Source: a virus. Taken from it: DNA of 46,106 bases. The notes beneath the pieces were generated by a model, which was not told the DNA's origin, searched no databases, and worked only from the letters and a program-made list of their open reading frames with translations. Positions 1 to 5,968 of the stretch are shown here, in pieces (the first letter of the stretch is position 1; every line of letters begins with the position of its first letter). The position numbers and the translations under genes were made by a program. The stretch lies in IMG/VR virus record IMGVR_UViG_3300023179_000178, positions 1 through 46,106 of that record. One strand, 5' to 3'.

Positions 1-357
1 CTGATCAACGTAATCTTCGTCTATTACTCCTTCACAATTTGCTAGTATTAGTCCATTTTTGAATGATAGTCCTGATCTAGGATGCAAACGAATAGAACAG
101 CGAAGAGGAATATTAAATTTAAGACCAGTAGGAATTAAAACTCTAGCTCTTGGAGGAATAATTAAACACCCATTTTCATCTGAAACTAAGGTGCAAGTAT
201 CTTCTGTGCTGCTACCTCTATAAGTGACTTCTGTAGGAATTATTGCTTTAACTGCTGTGCCCGCAGGAATACAGGAGTGCAAATCAAAACAAGCAGAAAA
301 TTTTGTGGCGTATGAAGGAACTATAGCTTCAGGAACACACTTAAAAACACCTAACAT
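1..357 (-). CDS. dut: dUTPase (dUTP pyrophosphatase), C-terminus missing
   Basis: Hydrolyses dUTP to dUMP and pyrophosphate, which keeps uracil out of phage DNA and feeds dTMP synthesis. The visible 119 codons start at an ATG at 357-355 and run off the window edge. The trimeric dUTPase motifs are readable: an AGFDL-equivalent segment near the start (SACFDL), then PRSGLSFKNG (motif 2, catalytic serine region) and GVIDEDY (motif 3, with the catalytic Asp). The last two motifs are close together and in the right order for the family. The gene sits 12 bp downstream of regA in the replication operon and has no clear Shine-Dalgarno (SD) sequence, so it may depend on translation of regA. The C-terminal P-loop-like motif 5 would lie outside the window. 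Confidence 0.88.
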   Translation of the reverse strand, partial: MLGVFKCVPEAIVPSYATKFSACFDLHSCIPAGTAVKAIIPTEVTYRGSSTEDTCTLVSDENGCLIIPPRARVLIPTGLKFNIPLRCSIRLHPRSGLSFKNGLILANCEGVIDEDYVDQ

Positions 358-369
358 AATATAGATACT

Positions 370-810
370 TTATTTTGGAGATTTATTCTCCTTTTTCTTA
401 GAGTTACCTATATTATACTTTGCTTCTAACTTCCATTCAATCTTTTCTTTATGAGGTACTATCTTAATAGTTGAGATTGGAGCTATAGGACTCTCGCTTT
501 TGGATTTATCAACCAAAGTAACCAATTTCCATTCGGCTAGAATATTGGCTATAGTATTTCTTCTGGCTAAATCATCTTGGGAAATTTCTGTGGGTTTTCC
601 ATCTAACTTAAACAACTCTTTGAAGTGTACAATATAGTATCTACTTTCTTTGGTTGTTTTATCTCGCTTATGTAAAATATGACACGACTGGTACAGAGTC
701 TTATCCTTTTTGGATGCAACACCAATTCTGGTAAGAGTCTCCTTAACCTTGAGGAAATCGTCAGGAGAAGTAAGAGTTATTTCGATTAAAGTATCAATCA
801 CGCTAGACAT
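370..810 (-). CDS. regA: RegA translational repressor
   Basis: RegA binds phage early mRNAs at their start regions and represses translation of replication genes, including clamp and clamp-loader genes in T4. The protein is closely similar to T4 RegA as I know it: IEITLTSPDDFLKVKETLTR near the N-terminus, then LYQSCHILHK, YYIVHFKEL and a C-terminal EWKLEAKYNIG. I chose the ATG at 810 (146 aa) because it has an AGGAA SD 5 bases upstream. A longer reading from a TTG at 828 adds six residues without similarity. T4 RegA is about 122 aa; the surplus here is a short N-terminal extension and a lysine-rich C-terminal tail. It follows gp62 and one small gene, as in T4 where regA ends the 45-44-62 cluster. 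Confidence 0.95.
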   Translation of the reverse strand: MSSVIDTLIEITLTSPDDFLKVKETLTRIGVASKKDKTLYQSCHILHKRDKTTKESRYYIVHFKELFKLDGKPTEISQDDLARRNTIANILAEWKLVTLVDKSKSESPIAPISTIKIVPHKEKIEWKLEAKYNIGNSKKKENKSPK

Positions 811-844
811 TAAATTTCCTAATACCAAAAAAGCTACTTAACAG

Positions 845-1039
845 CTACTTTCTATTTAGTAGTTTTCGTATCACAAACGCTATGATTGAAGATTTTTCTG
901 GACAAATTTGTTTTTTGATCTGTCGCAAAACATTATTACAGTCTTTTATGTTTTGATTGTTATCTTCTATTAGCAATTCTATCTGCTTAACAATATCGCA
1001 TAGTTCTTCTACAGAAGAGGATTTTAGTTCCTTTTTCAC
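845..1039 (-). CDS. small hypothetical protein between gp62 and RegA
   Basis: A 64-aa protein with no family I recognise. Residues 8-45 are rich in Glu, Ile, Gln and Asn and look like one helix or a short coiled coil. The C-terminus is basic (RKLLNRK) with a hydrophobic IIAFVI stretch. Its ATG overlaps the gp62 stop (1036-1039), which is typical of translational coupling and argues that the gene is real. T4 has no gene between 62 and regA, so this is an insertion in the replication operon. The function is unknown. Confidence 0.65.
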   Translation of the reverse strand: MKKELKSSSVEELCDIVKQIELLIEDNNQNIKDCNNVLRQIKKQICPEKSSIIAFVIRKLLNRK

Positions 1040-1434
1040 TTTGAAACTCCTCCCTTGAACAGCTTGCTCTTCATATACTCGATATCATCTTTGGAGAACA
1101 GCGAGAGCATTTCACGTCCTCTGACCTCATTACACTGATGATATTCGCATATAACTTCTATATCTTCTTGTCGCTGATGTTTTATGTACTTAAAATATCT
1201 CTTGTGCTTTTTGATAGCATGAAAATAATAGTCATACTGCATATGCTTGGGTAAATGAGCATTTTTATTCATTTCGTTTGCATATAGCACTGTCGAGGTA
1301 TCCATCGACAAGAAACGATTGATCATGTAAGAATTATACTCTCGCTCATTCTCTTCACTAAGAATGTTCTTTTTAAGATGCGAGATGTCATTCAAAAAAT
1401 CAAACAGCGTAGTTTTATTACTATCGTTTGTCAT
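1036..1434 (-). CDS. 62: clamp-loader small subunit gp62
   Basis: gp62 is the single small subunit that completes the gp44/gp62 clamp loader, which opens and loads the gp45 ring on primer-template junctions. The call rests on LFDFLNDISHLKKNIL, then YNSYMINRFLSMDTSTVLYANEMN, a T4 gp62 hallmark pattern, and on its place directly after gp44. It is 132 aa against about 187 aa in T4, so the C-terminal half is shorter. Its start overlaps the gp44 stop (GTATGA), as in T4 where the two are translationally coupled to set the subunit ratio. Confidence 0.92.
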   Translation of the reverse strand: MTNDSNKTTLFDFLNDISHLKKNILSEENEREYNSYMINRFLSMDTSTVLYANEMNKNAHLPKHMQYDYYFHAIKKHKRYFKYIKHQRQEDIEVICEYHQCNEVRGREMLSLFSKDDIEYMKSKLFKGGVSK

Positions 1435-2381
1435 ACAAATTTACAAGTGAGGCCTAATTCAACTAAACAAGCCATCAGATTTATTTCTTGGTCGGCAACC
1501 ATAGTGTTCATATATTTGGCAATAGTAACTATGGCATTAGGTATAGAAGATGGTTCCATATGTTCTTTGAGATGATCATATAGCTTTCTATATATCATTA
1601 CAGGATCGTTGTCAGAGTTCTCTACAACCCAACTTCTTACATCTGCAAAGTCTTTCTCTTTAAGACTTCGATATAGTCTGGTTATGTTAATATCACCAGC
1701 AAACGATAAAATACCTTCGTCTATTTTTCCATACTGCTTGCTGAAAGACTGTAGTTCATTCAGCAATCGACGAAAATCAGGAAAGTATTTAACTACCACA
1801 TTAGCTAAAACTTTACCATCAAACTCTACACTTTCTTGCTCAAGAATCTTTACTACTCGTTTGTAGCAAAGCTCGATTATCTTTTTCTTTTCTTCTTTAG
1901 GAATCTTAAACTCCTTTACTGAGCACCTACTCTGCAAAGGATCGATAATCTTATTCTTGAAGTTACATGTTAGAATAAACGAGCAGTTCTTTGAAAACTC
2001 TTCCATAACACCACGCAGAGCTGGTTGGAAGCTCTGAGGGTTTAGATAATCAGCCTCGTCTAGAATGATTACCTTTCTCTTACCATTAAATGAAAGAGAT
2101 GAAGCAAATTGCTTAACGGTAGTTCTCAGCGTATCAATGTTTCTATCATCTGATGCGTTAATAAGGATGCTGGTATAATCTAACTCATCACATAGAGCTT
2201 TAGCAACCGTAGTTTTTCCTATACCTGCTGTACCACAAAATAGCATATGTGGCAATTCACCAGTGTTTACTATTCCTCTGAAAATTTCTTTTAGCTTTTG
2301 TGGAAGGATGCAATCATCTATATTATGAGGCCTGTATTTTTCCATCCAAAGGATGTGCTTTCTGTCTTGCGTATTTTCCAT
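1431..2381 (-). CDS. 44: clamp-loader AAA+ ATPase subunit gp44
   Basis: gp44 is the ATPase subunit of the sliding-clamp loader (RFC/DnaX-like AAA+). The Walker A motif GTAGIGKTT is at residues 50-58, the Walker B IILDEAD at about 105-111, and the SRC arginine-finger motif at 151-153. The N-terminal WMEKYRP is the RFC box found in clamp loaders. The length (316 aa) matches T4 gp44 (319 aa). The gene lies between two small unknown genes and gp62. There is no strong SD before the ATG, and a 6-bp hairpin covers the stop of the preceding gene (2407-2424). Weak initiation of this kind would make the message a plausible RegA target, which is inference. Confidence 0.97.
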   Translation of the reverse strand: MENTQDRKHILWMEKYRPHNIDDCILPQKLKEIFRGIVNTGELPHMLFCGTAGIGKTTVAKALCDELDYTSILINASDDRNIDTLRTTVKQFASSLSFNGKRKVIILDEADYLNPQSFQPALRGVMEEFSKNCSFILTCNFKNKIIDPLQSRCSVKEFKIPKEEKKKIIELCYKRVVKILEQESVEFDGKVLANVVVKYFPDFRRLLNELQSFSKQYGKIDEGILSFAGDINITRLYRSLKEKDFADVRSWVVENSDNDPVMIYRKLYDHLKEHMEPSSIPNAIVTIAKYMNTMVADQEINLMACLVELGLTCKFV

Positions 2382-2406
2382 ATTTCACAATCAAATAATA
2401 AATGTT

Positions 2407-2424
2407 GAGCTATTATTGTAGCTC
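2407..2424 (-). promoter_or_regulatory. hairpin over the stop codon upstream of gp44
   Basis: On the minus strand GAGCTA and TAGCTC pair perfectly around a CAATAA loop that contains the TAA of the 91-aa gene. No T-tract follows, so it is not a classical terminator. It may be an mRNA processing or stability element between the 91-aa gene and gp44, or chance in AT-rich DNA. Confidence 0.35.
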
Positions 2425-2688
2425 TTCTTGCTGTATATTGCTAGACATTTCTGATCTTTGTTTTACATCCAAATCTAGCTCAGTCAACACCTTATTTGTC
2501 ATCTCGGTTGCAGTATTGACATCAACCTTCTGACACAGCGCAGAAAATATAACCGCTTTAGTTAGCAGATAAACGTTATACTTTACCAAATGTCCTAAGA
2601 TTAGGAATTCACGATTGTAATCTAACGTATTACTAGATTCAGGTTTACTCTGACTTTTGCTCTTGCTTGCTGTCTTTTTCCGTGTCAT
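2413..2688 (-). CDS. hypothetical protein between clamp and clamp loader
   Basis: A 91-aa protein I cannot assign. The first 20 residues are a Lys/Ser-rich basic tail (SKSKSQSKPESS). Residues about 27-75 look like a compact helical domain with a hydrophobic core (FLILGHLVKYNVYLLTKAVIFSALC). The end is Gln/Glu-rich. It overlaps the preceding 76-aa gene by 44 bases in another frame, has an upstream GGAG SD, and is followed by gp44. The basic tail would suit nucleic-acid or clamp association, but this is only a guess. Confidence 0.6.
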   Translation of the reverse strand: MTRKKTASKSKSQSKPESSNTLDYNREFLILGHLVKYNVYLLTKAVIFSALCQKVDVNTATEMTNKVLTELDLDVKQRSEMSSNIQQEELQ

Positions 2689-2875
2689 TGGACTCCTGTA
2701 AACGTTTTAGTGCTTCTTTATATTCTGCGATACGAGACTTTAGTTTGGCAATTCTAACAGGACTTTTTGCTGTTAGTAACTGATATTCTAAAACCTCGAT
2801 TGCTCGCTCCGCATGAATAGTCATACGAACACGAGCTTTCTTGGTATATTCATCTAGGGTTAGTTCGCTGGACAT
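2645..2875 (-). CDS. small helical hypothetical protein downstream of gp45
   Basis: A 76-aa, highly charged protein predicted to be nearly all helix (ERAIEVLEYQLL, RIAKLKSRIAEYKEALKRLQE), with a Lys/Glu/Gln tail. The ATG at 2875 overlaps the gp45 stop as TAATG, so it is almost certainly translated by coupling; an alternative TTG start at 2899 would extend it into gp45. It occupies the position where T4 carries small genes of unknown role near 45 (45.1/45.2), but I see no clear sequence match. A clamp-linked accessory function is possible. Confidence 0.62.
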   Translation of the reverse strand: MSSELTLDEYTKKARVRMTIHAERAIEVLEYQLLTAKSPVRIAKLKSRIAEYKEALKRLQESNDTEKDSKQEQKSE

Positions 2876-3546
2876 TAGTTGGCTTCCATTACGATCCAAT
2901 AGTGAACATTAGTAGTTTTACCCACAAAATGTGCTACTGTAGGAGAAACTTCTACATCATAGGAATCTGGTAACAATTTAAGATTCTCAAATAGCATATT
3001 GTAAGTCTCAGACTTGTTAGATGTTCCATCAACAGTTAGAGTAAACTTATTTTGTGTTGAGCGAGATGAAAGATCATGCACAACAACCTTAACATCACTT
3101 TCTGATCCTACAAAACTAACGTGAGTCAAAGACAATAGCGAGGCGTTTTGTCGCAAAGACTTTAAATCCTCATCAGTCAAAGTAAATCGATGTACGATAG
3201 ACTTCTCATCAAACACCGAAGGGATCTTCTTTCTAATTTGTGTTGCATCCTGTACTGTAGAAGGATCGGAGTAAAAATACTCCAAGTTACTCTTCTTACC
3301 GTTAAAAACAACTTTGTCAGTTTGAAACTCCAAATCGGAGCTTTCATGTGCGCTACTTACACCCAAAAACTCGTTGAGATTATAAATCGCAAAGTCTGTG
3401 GGAATATTCTCTTGAATACTAGCATCAGCTACAATTCGCTTCTGAGGATCTACAGTAACGATGGACTTTCCCTTATAGATGCGAATCGTATTATTAATTT
3501 CTGAAAAGTTTTTCAGAATCTTTAGGGTATCGTTAGACAAATTCAT
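2875..3546 (-). CDS. 45: sliding clamp gp45
   Basis: gp45 is the trimeric ring that tethers DNA polymerase and, when tracking on DNA, activates late transcription through gp55/gp33. The N-terminus MNLSNDTLKILKNFSEIN matches the T4 pattern MKLSKDT..LLKNFATIN. IPTDFAIYNLNEFLGV corresponds to T4 DFDVAIYDLNGFLGI, and YSDPSTV to AADPSTV. The length (223 aa) is almost identical to T4 (228 aa). The SD AGGAG is 7 bases before the ATG. A 13-bp perfect inverted repeat sits just upstream in the leader (3568-3605). It is the first gene of the 45-44-62-regA cluster. Confidence 0.96.
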   Translation of the reverse strand: MNLSNDTLKILKNFSEINNTIRIYKGKSIVTVDPQKRIVADASIQENIPTDFAIYNLNEFLGVSSAHESSDLEFQTDKVVFNGKKSNLEYFYSDPSTVQDATQIRKKIPSVFDEKSIVHRFTLTDEDLKSLRQNASLLSLTHVSFVGSESDVKVVVHDLSSRSTQNKFTLTVDGTSNKSETYNMLFENLKLLPDSYDVEVSPTVAHFVGKTTNVHYWIVMEAN

Positions 3547-3567
3547 TTCAAAACTCCTCTGAAATAT

Positions 3568-3605
3568 AGTGACTTAATATAGCACTAAGCCGATATTAAG
3601 TCACT
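3568..3605 (-). repeat. 13-bp perfect inverted repeat in the gp45 leader
   Basis: AGTGACTTAATAT at 3568-3580 is the exact reverse complement of 3593-3605, with a 12-base spacer. It lies between the HTH-protein stop and the gp45 SD. As RNA it would form a stable hairpin ending about 15 bases before the SD. It is not followed by a T-run, so an operator, RNA-processing or stability role is more likely than termination. Confidence 0.6.
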
Positions 3606-3621
3606 TTAATTTAAGTATTAA

Positions 3622-3882
3622 TTAAGCACCAAAGGACTCTAGAAGAGTATCTGGAGTCTTAGAAACATGGAGACGGTAAGCAGTTACCTTACGTCCACGA
3701 TTAACACCACCCTTCATCTTTACCTTATTGGTAAAGATAGGAAATCCAGCCTCACGAAGCTCAAAAATACGAGCAGCAAGACGCTTGATTCCATACTTAG
3801 TTCGAGCCTCGCTAACAGTAAGATTCTTACCACTAGATAGACGACGAACGAGCTTTACATTTTGCGACGTTGTGTTTGTCAT
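3622..3882 (-). CDS. small winged-helix/HTH protein (HTH_39-like)
   Basis: An 86-aa basic protein. Residues 12-48 (LSSGKNLTVSEARTKYGIKRLAARIFELREAGFPI, read in parts) match the pattern of the phage HTH_39 family: a first helix, a turn and a recognition helix around RLAARIFELR. A hairpin wing with the basic run TNKVKMKGGVNRGRKVTAYRL follows. It is predicted to bind DNA, and the target is unknown. It has its own near-consensus promoter (3907-3935) and an AGAGGA SD, and it sits just upstream of the gp45 palindrome, a candidate operator. It follows the terminator of the CobS-like gene. Confidence 0.75.
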   Translation of the reverse strand: MTNTTSQNVKLVRRLSSGKNLTVSEARTKYGIKRLAARIFELREAGFPIFTNKVKMKGGVNRGRKVTAYRLHVSKTPDTLLESFGA

Positions 3883-3906
3883 AAATTATCCTCTTTATAT
3901 TATAAA

Positions 3907-3935
3907 GAATAAAGTTAATTAAGTGAAATGTCACT
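3907..3935 (-). promoter_or_regulatory. sigma70-type promoter for the HTH gene
   Basis: On the minus strand TTCACT (3935-3930) is followed after 17 bases by a perfect TATAAT (3912-3907). Predicted initiation is 6-7 bases downstream, giving a very short leader that begins at or near the SD. It is the best candidate for transcription of the HTH-gp45-44-62-regA cluster by host RNA polymerase. Confidence 0.6.
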
Positions 3936-3986
3936 TTGAATAATACAATATCATATAGAGAGATGCTTTACAAGAAAATAAACAAT

Positions 3987-4019
3987 AAAAAAGCCCACTT
4001 TGTTTTTGGCAAAGTGGGC
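3987..4019 (-). terminator. rho-independent terminator after the CobS-like gene
   Basis: A perfect 10-bp stem (GCCCACTTTG, 3993-4002 with 4010-4019) and 7-base loop are followed on the minus strand by six T residues (A-run at 3987-3992). It separates the metallopeptidase/AAA+ cassette from the replication cluster. Confidence 0.9.
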
Positions 4020-4044
4020 GAGGAATGTAGTTATTATGGAACTA

Positions 4045-5298
4045 TTATGATTGATTAGTCAAAATAGAAAGAATATCGTGTTCTTCCGCTTTTAACTCTT
4101 CACTCTCATTTACGGAATCTTGTTTTGAATCCATATCCACTGTTAAGTATGGATCTATGTTCTCATAGAAGTTCATAAATGAGATTTTGGTGCTTTCATC
4201 GAATCGTGCAATACACAACTCGATAGCTTGGCGGCGGCGGTCACCCACGGACTTTTTGTCACTCTCTTCTGGGTGTCCAAGAATTGCATAGGCATTTACA
4301 ATATGAACCAATCGACGGGTACTAATCAAGTCTGAAGTTCCACCAGTCTCAAAGGTCTTGCGAGTACCAAATGCCCAAGTAACCAGCTTGGAAATAAAAT
4401 CGTCAATAACATCGGATTTTAAATCGTGAGAGGCAAACAGCTTCTTGAGAATACTCTTTTCTACTCGCTCTTCTGGATACTTCTGCTCGAACGTAGCACA
4501 GAAACGCTCAAGAAAAGCCTCATTAAGAATGTTGGTTCCTACAAATTTACCAGTTTCAGAACCCTGACCCTTGGTGTTTGCGGTGGCCACAATAGTAAAA
4601 CCAGGAGCTGGCTTTACATACTGATTAATCTTCTTGAGAAGTATACCTTTACCCTCAAGAATTGGTTGCAAACAAAGTAGCTTGTTACTGCCAAGATCAA
4701 CTTCATCCAACAACAAAACACCACCAGAGCGCATAGCACGAATTACGGGACCATCGAACCATTTTGTGCTATCGTTTACAAGTCTGAATCCTCCTAGAAG
4801 ATCATCCTCGTCGGTTTCAATAGTGATGTTTACTCGAAACAATTCACGATTATGTTGAGCGCAGGCTTGCTCGACACCGAATGTTTTACCATTACCAGAA
4901 AGACCTGTGATGAACATTGGGTAAAACAATCGTGATGAAATAATCTTAGAGATTAAATCAAAGTCACCGTGTTTAACAAACAGCTTGTCAATCTCAGGAA
5001 CCAAACACTCACGATGGACCTCGCCTATAAAATTGTGTATAACCGCAGGTTCGGTTGATACAGAAGTAGGAGCTGGTGCAGGAACAGAAGTGCTATCAGT
5101 CATGACAGGCTTATTACTAGAAGGAACATGGTACTCACCACGAGATAACTTATACTCGCTAGAGTTTACAAACCAATTATAGTTAGTAAAATTATGCCGC
5201 TTGGTAAACTCAATCAACTCTTTTCGACGGAAAGGTGTGTTGCCGAATTTACTAGCCAAGGCATCAAGGAACTCTTTACGATTTTTATTGGTATTCAT
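4045..5298 (-). CDS. CobS/MoxR-like AAA+ ATPase
   Basis: A hexameric-type AAA+ ATPase of the CobS/MoxR/dynein-related branch (AAA_5), of the kind annotated cobS in T4-like marine phages. Walker A GLSGNGKT is at 132-139, with ETDEDDLLGG after it, Walker B VLLLDEVD at about 194-201, and sensor 1 around ATANT (239-242). Residues 1-58 form a small basic domain that may be a winged helix (PFRRKELIEFTKRHNF), followed by a Pro/Ser/Thr linker. CobS itself works with CobT and CobN to insert cobalt into corrin. No CobN is visible, and the VWA partner two genes upstream carries a metallopeptidase domain, so a MoxR-VWA remodelling pair is an equally good reading. It has its own sigma70-type promoter and terminator. 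Confidence 0.85.
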   Translation of the reverse strand: MNTNKNRKEFLDALASKFGNTPFRRKELIEFTKRHNFTNYNWFVNSSEYKLSRGEYHVPSSNKPVMTDSTSVPAPAPTSVSTEPAVIHNFIGEVHRECLVPEIDKLFVKHGDFDLISKIISSRLFYPMFITGLSGNGKTFGVEQACAQHNRELFRVNITIETDEDDLLGGFRLVNDSTKWFDGPVIRAMRSGGVLLLDEVDLGSNKLLCLQPILEGKGILLKKINQYVKPAPGFTIVATANTKGQGSETGKFVGTNILNEAFLERFCATFEQKYPEERVEKSILKKLFASHDLKSDVIDDFISKLVTWAFGTRKTFETGGTSDLISTRRLVHIVNAYAILGHPEESDKKSVGDRRRQAIELCIARFDESTKISFMNFYENIDPYLTVDMDSKQDSVNESEELKAEEHDILSILTNQS

Positions 5299-5334
5299 GA
5301 TATAATCCTCACAATAACTACATTATATAACTAT

Positions 5335-5363
5335 ATTTTACAGGAATCGGTCGAATATGTCAA
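5335..5363 (-). promoter_or_regulatory. sigma70-type promoter for the CobS-like gene
   Basis: A perfect TTGACA (5363-5358) and TAAAAT (5340-5335) are separated by 17 bases on the minus strand, about 37 bases before the ATG. The sequence context GTTGACAT is the same as in the promoter at 8206-8234, suggesting a shared early-promoter type. Confidence 0.8.
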
Positions 5364-5391
5364 CAAATATATTCAACGTAATATCAATAAC

Positions 5392-5964
5392 TTAGCGTTT
5401 TTCTAATTTCTCTTGTAACGCTCTAGGCATCAGCCCCTGAGGACATTCAACCGACTCGAATGTAAACTTACGATCACCCTTCATCTTAGTATAATACGTT
5501 CCTAGCTTCTGTGGCGTGAACCTACCAGCTACTACTTCTGTGTTAAGACCAGGCCATCTACCCGAAGCTGTGCCTATAAGAACACCCTTGTCTTTGGTTG
5601 CATCTTTATAAAAGATTGAGTCTTGATTGAACTTAACACCCATCTTAATAAGAAAATCTCGTAGTTTACCAGAATCGTTTGCCGACGACATGACCAAAAA
5701 GGACTTTTCCTGAACCTTTCGCTCGTCATCTTGACCCAGATTCTCAATGTAAAACCCAGTTACTTGAATGTAACCGAAACCTGCTTGACGTATTAGTGTA
5801 GCTAATTCCTTGTTTCTAGCTTCATTCTTTTTAACATCAAGCTCACCTCTATAAGCAGTAATCAGACCAATGTTTGATTCATTAGTATGCTGCCAAATAC
5901 GAGACAAGCTCTTTACGCTTGCCTCGTGAAGTAGCCTTTGTTTGAATGATTGAATGAGTCTCAT
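5392..5964 (-). CDS. DUF3293-like hypothetical protein
   Basis: A 190-aa protein. The arrangement GLITAYRGE ... NEARNKELATLIRQAGFGYIQVTGFY ... EKSFLV ... LRDFLIKMGVKFNQDSIFY resembles the DUF3293 fold pattern (TAYNP..., paired Glu/Asn, E-S-F-V, and a G..F.Q.A/SI motif). The second half (PGLNTEVVAGRFTPQKLG, YYTKMKGDRKFTFESV) is specific to phage versions. The biochemical role of DUF3293 is not established to my knowledge. It is sandwiched between the metallopeptidase-VWA gene (4-bp gap) and the CobS-like gene, so it probably works with them. The family call comes from motif reading only. Confidence 0.5.
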   Translation of the reverse strand: MRLIQSFKQRLLHEASVKSLSRIWQHTNESNIGLITAYRGELDVKKNEARNKELATLIRQAGFGYIQVTGFYIENLGQDDERKVQEKSFLVMSSANDSGKLRDFLIKMGVKFNQDSIFYKDATKDKGVLIGTASGRWPGLNTEVVAGRFTPQKLGTYYTKMKGDRKFTFESVECPQGLMPRALQEKLEKR

Positions 5965-5968
5965 ACTA

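Noticed and set aside
2413-2688. The small genes near gp45/gp44 as late co-activator gp33
   Set aside because: None has the C-terminal hydrophobic-acidic clamp-binding tail or the pattern of gp33; the assignment would rest on location only.
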